Below are positions 25,758 to 33,577 of a DNA stretch of 45,624 nt, in pieces. Source of the DNA: Nonomuraea aridisoli (GTDB taxonomy: Bacteria; Actinomycetota; Actinomycetes; Streptosporangiales; Streptosporangiaceae); contig NZ_POUD01000040.1 in NCBI RefSeq assembly GCF_003236395.1, forward strand, positions 1 through 45,624, written 5' to 3'. Each line of letters begins with the position of its first letter. The first letter of the stretch is position 1. The position numbers and the translations under genes were made by a program. The notes beneath the pieces are model-generated. The model did not search any database, was not told where the DNA came from, and saw only the letters and a list, made by a program, of their open reading frames with translations.

Positions 25758-27431
25758 TCAGAGGAAGTAGAGGCGGGACAGGGACACCCGTTCGGCCGGT
25801 GCGGAGCTGATGGGCTCACCGTCCAGGTCGACCGCACCGGTGCGCGCATCGACGCCGACCTGACCGGTGCGGCTGTTGAGCACCATGTCCGGCAGGCCGA
25901 TGCCGCGCGTGCCGCGTACGGCGACCCGGCGGCGACGGGTGGGCAGCCGGTCCTTTCCGAGGTCGCGGGTGGCTCGGCTGACGAAGGCGACGGACAGCTC
26001 GGCCGGGGCGGCGCCGTGGCCGCCGAACTGCGGGCCGAGGACCAGCGGCTGCGCCTGGTCCACCGCCGCGTTGGGGTCGCCCGTCACGCCCCAGGCGGGG
26101 AACCCGGCCTTGAGCACGAGCTGCGGGGTGGCGGCGAACCGGGCCGGTTCCCACAACACGATGTCGGCGAGCAGGCCCGGCCGCAGCGAGCCGACCTCGT
26201 GGCCGAGCCCGTGCGCGAGCGCCGGGTTGACGGTCAGCTTGGCCAGGTAACGCAGGACGCGCGCGTTGTCGTGGCGGTCGTGTTCGGCGCCCCGCTCGGC
26301 CTTCATCTTGGCGGCCAGGGCGAAGGTCCGCCGGACCGTCTCCCCGGCCCGGCCCATGCCCTGGGCGTCGGAGGAGGTGATCGGGATGACGCCGAGGTCG
26401 TGCAGCACGTCCTCGGCGCCCATGGTCTGCGCGCGGATCCGGTCGCGGGCCATCGCCGCGTCGCCCGGCAGCTCCGGGGACAGGCCGTGGCAGGAGACGA
26501 TCATGTCGTAGTGCTCGGCGACGGCGTCCCTGCCGAACGGCAGCGTCGGGTTGGTGGAGGAGCCGATGACGTGCGGCTGCCCGGCCAGGCTGAGCACGTC
26601 GGGCACGTGCCCGCCGCCGCATCCCTCGATGTGGAAGGCGTGGATCGTCCGGCCGTCCAGCACCGCCAGGGTGTCGCGTACCGACAGGCTCTCGTTCAGG
26701 CCGTCGGTGTGCAGCGCCACCTGCACGTCGTGCTCCTCGGCCACCCGCAGCGCGGTGTCCAGCGCCCGGGTGTGCGCGCCCATGTCCTCGTGCACCTTGA
26801 ACCCGCAGGCGCCGCCCTCGACCAGCGCCTCGACCAGCGGCTCCGGCCGGGACGAGGAGCCTCGGGCGAGGAATCCGACGTTGACGGGCCAGGCGTCGAA
26901 CGCCGCGAACGCCGTCCGCAGCGCCCACGGCGAGTTCACTCCGACCCCCCACACCGGGCCGAACTCCTGGCCGAGGATCGTGGTCACCCCGGAGGCGAGC
27001 GACGCCTCCATCACACGGGGGGACATCAGGTGCACGTGGGTGTCGATCGCTCCCGCGGTGGCGATCAGGCCTTCCCCGCTGACGATCGTGGTCCCGGTGC
27101 CGACCACCACATCGACCCCGTCGAGGGTGTCGGGGTTGCCCGCCCGCCCGATCGCGGTGATCCGGCCCGCCCGGATCCCGATCGAGGCCTTGCGCACCCC
27201 CAGCAGGGGGTCGAGGATCAGCACGTTGGAGACGACCAGGTCGCACGTGTCGCGGGTCGAGCTCGCCTTCAGGTGCAGGCCGTCGCGGGCGGTCTTGCCG
27301 AACCCGGCCAGGAACTCCTCGCCGTACCGCTGCGCGTCCGCCTCGACCTCCACCACCAGCCCGGTGTCGCCGAGCAGCACCCGATCCCCGGTCGTCGGCC
27401 CGTACACCGCGGCGTAGTCCCTGCCGTTCAC
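25758..27431 (-). CDS. ureC: Urease alpha subunit (divergent)
   Basis: The protein is 557 residues from GTG 27431, which overlaps the gamma-beta stop as GTGA. All nickel and catalytic residues are in place: His132 and His134 (AIDTHVHLM), carbamylated Lys212 and His214 (GFKVHEDMG), His241 (ALHTDGLNE), His267 (FHIEGCGGGHVPD), flap Cys314-His315 (VSCHGLS), Arg333 and Asp355 (SSDAQGMGR). The common flap sequence VCHHL reads SCHGL, so the second His is Gly. The family hydrolyses urea to ammonia and carbamate. The accessory genes ureD/E/F/G are absent from the window, so nickel loading would depend on a set elsewhere. It may be a second urease or a urease-like enzyme for a related compound. Confidence 0.93.
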   Translation of the reverse strand: MNGRDYAAVYGPTTGDRVLLGDTGLVVEVEADAQRYGEEFLAGFGKTARDGLHLKASSTRDTCDLVVSNVLILDPLLGVRKASIGIRAGRITAIGRAGNPDTLDGVDVVVGTGTTIVSGEGLIATAGAIDTHVHLMSPRVMEASLASGVTTILGQEFGPVWGVGVNSPWALRTAFAAFDAWPVNVGFLARGSSSRPEPLVEALVEGGACGFKVHEDMGAHTRALDTALRVAEEHDVQVALHTDGLNESLSVRDTLAVLDGRTIHAFHIEGCGGGHVPDVLSLAGQPHVIGSSTNPTLPFGRDAVAEHYDMIVSCHGLSPELPGDAAMARDRIRAQTMGAEDVLHDLGVIPITSSDAQGMGRAGETVRRTFALAAKMKAERGAEHDRHDNARVLRYLAKLTVNPALAHGLGHEVGSLRPGLLADIVLWEPARFAATPQLVLKAGFPAWGVTGDPNAAVDQAQPLVLGPQFGGHGAAPAELSVAFVSRATRDLGKDRLPTRRRRVAVRGTRGIGLPDMVLNSRTGQVGVDARTGAVDLDGEPISSAPAERVSLSRLYFL

Positions 27432-28123
27432 GCCGGCTCCTCCGTCACCAGGTAGCCGCAGGCACGAGCCCGCTCCAGCGCCGCCTCCCGGGCGCCCGGG
27501 GCGTCCAGCGGCCCGTCCACCAGACCGGCGAAGCCGACCACCACGCGTGCGCCGCCGATCGGCACCAGCCGCACCGCGGTGGTCGTGCCGGGCTCGAACC
27601 GCACGGCCGTTCCCGCGGGTACGGCCAGGTGCCGCCCGTAGGCGGCGGCACGGTCGAAGCGCAGCCGCAGGTTCACCTCGAAGAAGTGGAAGTGGGAGGT
27701 GACGCTGATCGGCACCGCCGCCGTGTTGGTGACCTCCACCGTCACCACGTCGTCGCCGTACGGCTCGGGACGCGCCGGCCCGGGCAGCAGCGCACCCGGC
27801 CCCGACGGATCGAACGCCGCCGGGCCGAAGGGGTCGGTGACCACGGCCAGCCGGGTGCCGTCGTCGAAGACCGCCTCGACCTGCACTTCGGTGACCACGT
27901 TCGGCACGCCCGGCAACACGTCGTCATGGGTCAGCGCCGACCGGCCGGCCGCGATCGCCTCACTCAGCCGCCGGCCGTCCCGCGCCGCCTCGCACACCGC
28001 GTCCGCGATCAGCGCGGTGGCCTCGGGCACGTTCAGCCGCAGCCCGCGGGCCCGGCGTGCCCGAGCCAGCTCCGCCGCGGTGAACAGCAGCAGCCGATCA
28101 CGTTCCGAAGGAGTGAGGTGCAC
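27428..28123 (-). CDS. ureAB: Fused urease gamma-beta subunit
   Basis: The protein is 231 residues from GTG 28123, with GGAGG eight bases upstream. Residues 1-~100 are the gamma subunit (HLTPSERDRLLLFTAAELAR, LNVPEATALIADAVCEAARD, DVLPGVPNVVTEVQVEAVF). Residues ~105-231 are the beta subunit (GALLPGPARPEPYGDDVVTV, VTSHFHFFEVNLRLRFDRAA, GRHLAVPAGTAVRFEPG). Such UreAB fusions occur in several bacteria, including actinomycetes. With UreC it should form the (alpha-gamma/beta) assembly. It is the first gene of the LacI-controlled operon; its promoter overlaps an 18-bp palindrome. Confidence 0.92.
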   Translation of the reverse strand: MHLTPSERDRLLLFTAAELARARRARGLRLNVPEATALIADAVCEAARDGRRLSEAIAAGRSALTHDDVLPGVPNVVTEVQVEAVFDDGTRLAVVTDPFGPAAFDPSGPGALLPGPARPEPYGDDVVTVEVTNTAAVPISVTSHFHFFEVNLRLRFDRAAAYGRHLAVPAGTAVRFEPGTTTAVRLVPIGGARVVVGFAGLVDGPLDAPGAREAALERARACGYLVTEEPA

Positions 28124-28165
28124 GACGATCGCCTCCAGGACTGGGGGATCAGCGAGGTGGGTGCG

Positions 28166-28195
28166 ATTAGAACATGTGCAGGAACGTTCCTGCAA
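28166..28195 (-). promoter_or_regulatory. Promoter of the urease operon
   Basis: On the minus strand TTGCAG (28195-28190) and TCTAAT (28171-28166, five of six matches to TATAAT) lie 18 bp apart, 43 bases before the GTG start. The operator palindrome fills the spacer. Confidence 0.65.
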
Positions 28196-28217
28196 TGGAG
28201 TGAAGAAACGTTCCTGT
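28177..28217. promoter_or_regulatory. Double LacI-type operator
   Basis: TGCAGGAACGTTCCTGCA (28177-28194) is a perfect 18-bp palindrome with the central CG typical of LacI-family sites. A second, imperfect copy (AAGAAACGTTCCTGTT, 28203-28218) is centred 24 bp away. Both lie between the urease operon and the divergent LacI gene. The first covers the -35/-10 spacer, so binding should repress the operon. Confidence 0.85.
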
Positions 28218-28277
28218 TAATTCGCCCCGAACCCCTCGGGCACGGCATGACGGCCCGCCGAAGTACGGTGAACCCTG

Positions 28278-29285
28278 ATGAACGCGCCTCGACTGATCAC
28301 CCTGCGCGACGTGGCCCGTGCGGCGGGAGTGTCGACGACGACGGTGTCGGACGCCCTCAGCGGGCGCGGCCGACTGCCCGCGGCGACCCGCGAGCGGGTG
28401 GCCGCGATCGCCCGCGACCTGGGCTACGTCGCCAACCGGAGTGCCCGCAACCTGCGGAGCGGCCGCACAGGAGCCATCGGCCTGTACTTCCCCGAACGGA
28501 CCATCGGTCTCGAGTACTACATGGACGTCGCCATGGGCGCCGCCGAGGAGGCCCTCGCGCACGACCTGGCGCTCACGCTCATCCCCGCCACGCGGGGCCT
28601 CGGACGCACACCGTCGCTTCACCTCGACGGTGTGGTGGTCTCCGATCCGGTGCTCGGCGACCCGATGCTGCAGACGCTGACCGGCCTCGGCGTGCCGGTC
28701 GTCACCTGCGAGCGCGACCTGACGCCGGGCGCCCGGCACGCGGGCCGGATCGAGTCAGATCACGTGGCGGGCACCCGTACCCTGCTCGACCACCTGGCTC
28801 ACCACAGCACTCAGATCGCGCTGCTCTGCCCCGGCGAGGAGACCTCGTTCGGGCTGGACGTCCGCGTCGCCTACCAGGCCTGGTGCGCCGAGACCGGCCG
28901 GAAGCCGCTGATCTACGACGTGCCGCTCGTCTGCGAACCCCAGGACGTCAGCCGCGCGGTGGCCGAGGCCCTGCGAGCGCCGGGGGGCGTGGACGCGATC
29001 ATCTCGGTCCCCGACGGCGGCGCGAACAGCGCCGTGCAGGCCGCCTTCCAGCATGGACGCCACGTGCCCGGAGACCTGCTCGTGGCCTCCTACGTCGACA
29101 GCCCCTCCCTGCGCGGCCTGCCCTTACCCATCACCGCGATCGACATCGCCCCCCGCGAGATGGGCCGCCGGGCGGCGAAGATGCTCGCCGACCTGCTCGC
29201 CGGCACCATCGCGGCAGGCGCGGTGGAAGTCCTCCCCCTCGAACTCATGGTCCGGGCCAGCACATCACCGACGACGGGCAGGTGA
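28278..29285 (+). CDS. LacI-family repressor of the urease operon
   Basis: The protein is 335 residues. The N-terminal HTH and hinge are LITLRDVARAAGVSTTTVSD, ALSGRGRLPAATRERVAAIA, RDLGYVANRSARNLRSGRTG. The periplasmic-binding-protein-like core follows (AIGLYFPERTIGLEYYMDVA, DGVVVSDPVLGDPM, VDAIISVPDGGANSAVQAAF, HGRHVPGDLLVASYVDSP, PITAIDIAPREMGRRAAKML). LacI regulators usually sense sugars or nucleosides; a LacI next to urease genes is unusual. It diverges from ureAB with the palindromic operators between, which strongly suggests direct control. The SD is weak. Confidence 0.93.
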   Translation: MNAPRLITLRDVARAAGVSTTTVSDALSGRGRLPAATRERVAAIARDLGYVANRSARNLRSGRTGAIGLYFPERTIGLEYYMDVAMGAAEEALAHDLALTLIPATRGLGRTPSLHLDGVVVSDPVLGDPMLQTLTGLGVPVVTCERDLTPGARHAGRIESDHVAGTRTLLDHLAHHSTQIALLCPGEETSFGLDVRVAYQAWCAETGRKPLIYDVPLVCEPQDVSRAVAEALRAPGGVDAIISVPDGGANSAVQAAFQHGRHVPGDLLVASYVDSPSLRGLPLPITAIDIAPREMGRRAAKMLADLLAGTIAAGAVEVLPLELMVRASTSPTTGR

Positions 29286-29325
29286 CCGAGCCGCCGGCAT
29301 ACAGGCCGCCGCGCGCGGACAGGTG

Positions 29326-29766
29326 TCATGGAGCGGGGATGCGGTCGAGCTCCAGCAGGCCGAAGCCGAGCTGGCTGAACAGTTCCAGCTGGTCGTAGTA
29401 CTCGCGGTGCGAGTCGATCTTCCCCTCGGTGACGTGGGCGCTGCAGGTGGCGCGGACCGTGATGCGGCGGTGCGTCGCCGCTATCTCCCGCCCGTCCGGT
29501 AGCAGGAACGGCCCGTCATGGGTGCCGGTGTAGGTCCATTCCGTGACGGCGGGGTTGTCGCAGTCACCGAGCTCGAACCACGCTGCCGCGTGGAAGTCGG
29601 GAAACGCCCGGAAGAGCTGCTCGTACATCCATCTGATCTGGTCGTGCCCTTCCGCGACGCCGCACGGCGTGACATAGACGGCGTCCCGGCTGTAGCAGGC
29701 CAGCACACCCGGCACGTCGTGAGCGTTGACCGCGTCGGCCAGCCGGTGTTTCAGATCCCAGTACAT
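29326..29766 (-). CDS. SnoaL-like (NTF2-fold) protein
   Basis: The protein is 146 residues from ATG 29766; a GTG two codons upstream is also possible and no strong SD decides. The sequence (LADAVNAHDVPGVLACYSRD, AVYVTPCGVAEGHDQIRWMY, EQLFRAFPDFHAAAWFELGD, RITVRATCSAHVTEGKIDSH) is that of the SnoaL-like/ester-cyclase NTF2 fold. These small alpha+beta barrels are polyketide cyclases, isomerases or ligand-binding proteins. It converges with the LacI gene and has no operon partner. Function is not defined. Confidence 0.8.
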   Translation of the reverse strand: MYWDLKHRLADAVNAHDVPGVLACYSRDAVYVTPCGVAEGHDQIRWMYEQLFRAFPDFHAAAWFELGDCDNPAVTEWTYTGTHDGPFLLPDGREIAATHRRITVRATCSAHVTEGKIDSHREYYDQLELFSQLGFGLLELDRIPAP

Positions 29767-30226
29767 GGACACGGCTCACACCCCCAGCGGGTCGAGTACT
29801 GAGCGGACGTCATGGGGGCGCGGAACGTACGGCCGTACAGCTCCATGTCGTGGACCGGGGCGTGATGCGACCCGGCCCGGTTGATCGGCCGCCGGCCGCG
29901 CGGACGCGGGTCCTCACGATGGGACATGGTCGCGATCGTTCCTCTGCACTCGGTCGGGTGGCCGGCTGGTACGCGCGGACCAGAATCCCCGCCACCGCCT
30001 CGCGTCTTCGCCCGACGGCTTCATCGCTCCCTTCAGTCTCCGCGCAACAAGAGGAACGGCGCTGCCAAGCGCCCTCCAAATCGTCACCCACGGCAAGCTG
30101 ATCCCTGAGCGAGGGGTAAACCCGGGGACACGATTCCCGCCTCGTTCTGTTCTGCAGGAACAGGCGACGATGTGCTCGCGCGTGCACACCTGAGTACATT
30201 AACAATATTCATCGGTAGAAGGGGGC
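29767..30226. other. Intergenic stretch without a supported gene
   Basis: About 460 bases separate the SnoaL-like gene from the HxlR gene. A minus-strand frame just upstream of SnoaL (HDMELYGRTFRAPMTSAQYS) has G/C-rich third positions and could be the tail of a lost gene, but it has no start and no clear relative. The AT-rich stretch at 30193-30212 before the HxlR start probably holds its promoter. Confidence 0.4.
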
Positions 30227-30691
30227 ATGATGACCGTCCATCAGAAGAGCTCGTCCCCCGCGGAGGAGCCGACCTGCTCGATCGAACGGAGCCTGCAGGT
30301 CCTGGGAGAGCGATGGACGTTCCTGATCCTGCGTGAGATCTTCCAGGGCAGGCACAAGTTCGCGGAGATCAGGGACGCCCTGGGCATCGCTCCCAATCTC
30401 CTGAGCGCCCGGCTGAAGACCCTTGTCGGTGCAGGGGTGCTGCGAACCCTCACCTACCGGGAGCCCGGCAGTAGGCAGCGGGAGAGTTACCACCTCACCA
30501 AGGCCGGCGCGGATCTGCGGGTGGTGCTGGGCGCATTGCAGCAGTGGGGCGACGTCCACCGTGCCCGGTCGGCCGGGCCGTCTGCCTTGCGCAGGGCCCG
30601 CTCCACCGGCGAGCCGGTGCGCGTCGCGTTCGTCGACGGCGCCGGCCGCGAGGTGGCCGGCGCGGACGTCCTTCTCGACGTCCGCCCTTGA
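30227..30691 (+). CDS. HxlR-family winged-helix regulator
   Basis: The protein is 154 residues with an AGAAGGGGG SD. It follows the HxlR (DUF24) pattern: CSIERSLQVLGERWTFLILR with the family Cys near the N-terminus, EIFQGRHKFAEIRDALGIAP, NLLSARLKTLVGAGVLRTLT and YHLTKAGADLRVVLGALQQW. Family members respond to aldehydes, quinones or electrophiles through that Cys and usually control an adjacent oxidoreductase. Here it faces the Ser/Thr kinase gene tail to tail, and its own target is not evident. The last 40 residues extend past the common domain. Confidence 0.9.
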   Translation: MMTVHQKSSSPAEEPTCSIERSLQVLGERWTFLILREIFQGRHKFAEIRDALGIAPNLLSARLKTLVGAGVLRTLTYREPGSRQRESYHLTKAGADLRVVLGALQQWGDVHRARSAGPSALRRARSTGEPVRVAFVDGAGREVAGADVLLDVRP

Positions 30692-30731
30692 GGCCGGTCG
30701 CTGAACGCCTCGGTGAGGACACCTGACGGCC

Positions 30732-31961
30732 TCATGGGGCCCACGGCACCGCCCCACCTGGGCCGCTCCCCTCGGCACAACTGCCCGGGGCCTGCCCGCG
30801 CGGATGAGCGGCAGAACCGCCGCTCGCGCAGGTCAGCGGCGTGACGGAACCGCGCGTCCAGCGGTCCTGTGCGTCCGCCGGGCTGCCGAGCGCTGATGAG
30901 AACAGCAGCGTGCCGACCGTCGCCGCCATGGCCGCGCCGGCGCTCAACACCGCGACGCCGCGACGCCGGCGATCGGCCCTCGATCGTGCGGGAGCGGCGG
31001 GCGCCGTGGCCGCGAAAGCCGGCGAGACCGCATGCCTGCCCTGCGCCCGGGCGCGCCCAGGGTTGCCGCCGGGCGCGGCGACACGATACCGCTGACGGTG
31101 CCGACCGGCAGGCAGGGCATCGGGCACGGTGCCGCCGACGGCTGATGACGGCACGCGGTCGCCGCCGACGAGATCGCACAGCACCTCCACGGCCGTTGGA
31201 CGGGCCGCCGGATCCTTGGTCAGGCAGGCCGCCACCAGCCGGCGCAGCGAGGCGGGCACGCCGGACAGGTCGGGCTCGGCGTGCAGAACGGCGTTGAGCG
31301 TCGCCGGCACGGTACCGGCGGAGAACGCGGGTCGGCCGGTCGCCGCGAAGACCATCGTGCCCGCCCACGAGAACATGTCGGAGGCGGGAGTGAGCGGCTG
31401 GTCGTCGAACTGCTCCGGCGCCATGTACGCCGGCGTGCCCACCGGCCCGGTTGCGCAGGTGGGCGCGTCCAGCGCGAACGCGATCCCGAAGTCGATCACC
31501 ACGGGACCTTCCGGGCCCATGATCACGTTGCTCGGCTTGAAGTCGCGGTGCACGATCCCGGCCGCGTGGATCGAGGTCAGCGCGGTCAGCGTGGTGACCG
31601 CCAGCCGCTCCAGCCCGCTGCCGCTCCGCGGCCCACCCTCCTTGACCAACGTCTCCAGCGACGGCCCCGGGACGTACTCACTGATGATGTACGGACGCTC
31701 CCTGGTGAAGCCGGTCTCCAGCACGCGGGCCGTGGAAAAGGTGGCCAGCCGCTGTGCGATCTCCGCTTCGCAGCGGAACCGTTCCCTGATGTGGGAGTCG
31801 GCCGCGAAGGACGAGTGCAACATCTTGATCGCCACCCGCCGCCCACCGGGTGACTCGCCGAGAAAGACCTCGCCCTGGCCGCCCTGGCCCAGCCGTGCCA
31901 CCACCTGATAGCCACTGACGTGTGCCGGGTCTCCGGGGTCAGGCACAGGAAGATCGTGCAT
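30732..31961 (-). CDS. Membrane-anchored Ser/Thr protein kinase (PknB-like)
   Basis: The protein is 409 residues from ATG 31961, with GGAGGAGC upstream. The kinase domain covers residues ~18-265: P-loop GQGGQGEV, VAIK (Lys46), IVHRDFKPSN (138-145; HRDFKPSN, with Phe where HRDLKPxN is usual), VIDFGIA (Asp157) and PAYMAPEQ. A basic, Ala/Pro-rich linker leads to one membrane helix (residues ~335-357, GVAVLSAGAAMAATVGTLLF) and a short outside tail of ~50 residues with two Cys. No PASTA repeats are present. Actinomycete kinases of this kind phosphorylate regulators and cell-wall proteins. It diverges from an HxlR gene; the short tail may be a small sensor or a truncation. Confidence 0.92.
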   Translation of the reverse strand: MHDLPVPDPGDPAHVSGYQVVARLGQGGQGEVFLGESPGGRRVAIKMLHSSFAADSHIRERFRCEAEIAQRLATFSTARVLETGFTRERPYIISEYVPGPSLETLVKEGGPRSGSGLERLAVTTLTALTSIHAAGIVHRDFKPSNVIMGPEGPVVIDFGIAFALDAPTCATGPVGTPAYMAPEQFDDQPLTPASDMFSWAGTMVFAATGRPAFSAGTVPATLNAVLHAEPDLSGVPASLRRLVAACLTKDPAARPTAVEVLCDLVGGDRVPSSAVGGTVPDALPAGRHRQRYRVAAPGGNPGRARAQGRHAVSPAFAATAPAAPARSRADRRRRGVAVLSAGAAMAATVGTLLFSSALGSPADAQDRWTRGSVTPLTCASGGSAAHPRGQAPGSCAEGSGPGGAVPWAP

Positions 31962-31979
31962 GAGCGGGGCTCCTCCGAA

Positions 31980-32040
31980 AGTTACTTTTGGTTACAGATG
32001 TACTCTTCGATAACCGGTAACAGCAATGTGACCTGGTCAC
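31980..32040. promoter_or_regulatory. Regulatory region between kinase and HxlR genes
   Basis: Two motifs stand out in this divergent region: AGTTACTTTTGGTTACA (31980-31996, an AGT-N11-ACA form) and the perfect 13-bp palindrome GTGACCTGGTCAC (32028-32040). The first resembles the HxlR-type site found again before the FMN reductase and SDR genes. Binding is inferred. Confidence 0.5.
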
Positions 32041-32065
32041 CTTCGGGTGACGGAGGGGGGAGCCC

Positions 32066-32488
32066 ATGTCGCACCAGACCGAGGCGGACAGGGTGCTGCG
32101 TTCGTTGGACAGGACATGCCCTGAGCACGACCCCGATGTTCTCCGGTCCGTACTGGACCGGGTCGGTGACAAGTGGAGCCTGATCCTCATCGGGCTGCTC
32201 GAGAAGGAGCCGATGCGCTTCACCGAGCTGCTGCGCACGGCGCCCGGCATCTCCCGCCGCATGCTGACGCTGACGTTGCGCAGCCTGGAGCGTGACGGGC
32301 TCGTCAGGCGGGAGATCTACCCCGAGGTCCCGCCCCGGGTCGAGTACGAGGTCACCCCGTTCGGACGCACCCTGACCGAGCCCGTCCTGGTGCTCGCCCG
32401 GTGGGCGGCCGACAACCAGGACACGATCCGCGCCAACCGCCACGCCTTCGACGTGGCGGCCGGCCACAACACCGACGATCTCGACTGA
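32066..32488 (+). CDS. HxlR-family winged-helix regulator
   Basis: The protein is 140 residues with a GGAGGGGGGAG SD. It matches the HxlR pattern: LRSVLDRVGDKWSLILIGLL, EKEPMRFTELLRTAPGISRR, MLTLTLRSLERDGLVRREIY, PPRVEYEVTPFGRTLTEPVL. A Cys (DRTCPEHD) lies at the position used for redox sensing in this family. Family members such as YodB and HypR are thiol-based sensors of quinones, aldehydes or hypochlorite. It lies just ahead of an FMN reductase and a flavin monooxygenase, so it probably controls them and the divergent kinase gene. Confidence 0.9.
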   Translation: MSHQTEADRVLRSLDRTCPEHDPDVLRSVLDRVGDKWSLILIGLLEKEPMRFTELLRTAPGISRRMLTLTLRSLERDGLVRREIYPEVPPRVEYEVTPFGRTLTEPVLVLARWAADNQDTIRANRHAFDVAAGHNTDDLD

Positions 32489-32550
32489 GCCCTGGTCGGT
32501 TCACCCGATGTGACCAGGGTTCAGTTGAAGTTACCGATCACCGGCGTGTA

Positions 32551-32573
32551 CTCAGTACTCGTAAGTCACTGAG
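32551..32573. promoter_or_regulatory. 23-bp inverted repeat, HxlR-site candidate
   Basis: CTCAGT (32551-32556) and ACTGAG (32568-32573) are exact inverse copies separated by 11 bp. The core AGT-N11-ACT recurs at 34703-34719. The inner part (actcgtaagtc) recalls the YodB-type box of Bacillus HxlR relatives. Confidence 0.5.
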
Positions 32574-32605
32574 GCCGACGGCGAGCCTTGCTCGAGGCCG
32601 TCGGC
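32574..32605 (+). terminator. Hairpin after the HxlR gene
   Basis: GCCGACGGC (32574-32582) pairs exactly with GCCGTCGGC (32597-32605) across a 14-base loop. It follows the HxlR stop by 86 bases and abuts the inverted repeat at 32551. Confidence 0.5.
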
Positions 32606-32921
32606 GCACGTACGGGAGATGATCAGTATGTTTTCGCCCATCCGCTGAGCCGATCGCCGCTCAGCGATGACCTGCCGATCGGGCAGGTGACCCAGAGTTC
32701 CCGCCGAGCCCTCGCTGAGGTGAGTAACCGCGAGGCCCGCCCCGAACATCTTCGGGACGACGGGGCTCTCCAGATTCCGACGGCATCACCTACGGAACGG
32801 CGAGCCGTCGTGCCGCGTACTTCGCCACGTGATGCTCCCCTGCCCTGTTCCGGGGCTTCCCCGGCGACCCTTCTCGCACGTGCGTACCGCCGTGCACACA
32901 TCCTGTTGAAAGGACCCCGCA
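32606..32921. other. Intergenic stretch before the FMN reductase
   Basis: I find no gene here. It holds a 7-bp stem (CGCTGAG...CTCAGCG, about 32642-32667) and a small stem CGGGGcttCCCCG near 32852-32864. The promoter of the FMN reductase must lie in or before this region; no convincing hexamers were picked. Confidence 0.4.
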
Positions 32922-33485
32922 ATGACCCGCATCGGCATCATCCTCGGCAGCACCCGCCCCGGCCGCAACGGCGAACAGGTGGCGCACTGGGTGCTGGAGC
33001 ACGCCTCCCGGCGCACCGACGCCGCCTTCGAGCTCGTGGACCTGCTGGACTACCCGCTCCCGCACCTGGACGAGCCCATGCCGCCGACCTACGGCCAGTA
33101 CCAGAACGAGCACACCAAGGCGTGGGCCGCCAAGATCGGCTCCTACGACGGCTTCGTCATGGTGACGCCCGAGTACAACCACTCCACCTCGGGTGTGCTG
33201 AAGAACGCCATCGACTACCTGTTCGCCGAGTGGAACCACAAAGCCTTCGGCATCGTGTCCTACGGGAGCGTCGGGGGCGCCCGCGCGGCGGAGCACCTGC
33301 GGTTGATCGGCGGCGAGCTCAAGCTCGCCGCCGTGCGCACCAACGTGGCCCTGTCGCTGTTCACCGACTTCCGCGACTTCAGCAAGCTCGCAGCCGGCGA
33401 TCACCAGGTGGCGGCCCTCACGACCATGCTCGACGAGGTCATCTCCTGGAGCCGGGCCCTGGCCCCGCTCCGCCAGGCCGCCTGA
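32922..33485 (+). CDS. NADPH-dependent FMN reductase
   Basis: The protein is 187 residues with AAAGGA upstream. It has the flavodoxin-like fold of SsuE/ArsH-type reductases. The N-terminal loop IGIILGSTRPGRNGEQVAHW contains the GSxR phosphate-binding motif, and the FMN-binding MVTPEYNHSTSGVLKNAIDY is the family signature (PEYNxSxPGxLKNAID, with Ser-Thr-Ser-Gly here). It reduces FMN or quinones with NADPH. The next gene but one hairpin away is a luciferase-like monooxygenase that would use reduced FMN, so the two probably act as a two-component system. HxlR control is suggested by the neighbour. Confidence 0.92.
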   Translation: MTRIGIILGSTRPGRNGEQVAHWVLEHASRRTDAAFELVDLLDYPLPHLDEPMPPTYGQYQNEHTKAWAAKIGSYDGFVMVTPEYNHSTSGVLKNAIDYLFAEWNHKAFGIVSYGSVGGARAAEHLRLIGGELKLAAVRTNVALSLFTDFRDFSKLAAGDHQVAALTTMLDEVISWSRALAPLRQAA

Positions 33486-33487
33486 CC

Positions 33488-33529
33488 CGTGCCGGCCGGG
33501 ACTTCCCGCACACACGCCCGGCCGGCACG
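33488..33529 (+). terminator. Strong hairpin after the FMN reductase
   Basis: CGTGCCGGCCGGG (33488-33500) pairs perfectly with CCCGGCCGGCACG (33517-33529), with a 16-base loop. It begins three bases after the stop, so transcription into the monooxygenase gene is likely reduced or starts anew. Confidence 0.7.
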
Positions 33530-33577
33530 GCACCGTCGGCGTCGATCAGTTGGCAACACCACAGAGCAGGAGGAACC

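Noticed and set aside
24031..27455. Long plus-strand open frames of more than 570 residues each
   Set aside because: They are antisense shadows of the amidohydrolase and ureC genes; their translations are low-complexity Gly/Arg/Val/His sequence with no domain.
29810..30205. 131-residue minus-strand open frame before the HxlR gene
   Set aside because: Codon third positions are not consistently G/C, the sequence is Arg/Ser-rich and there is no SD.
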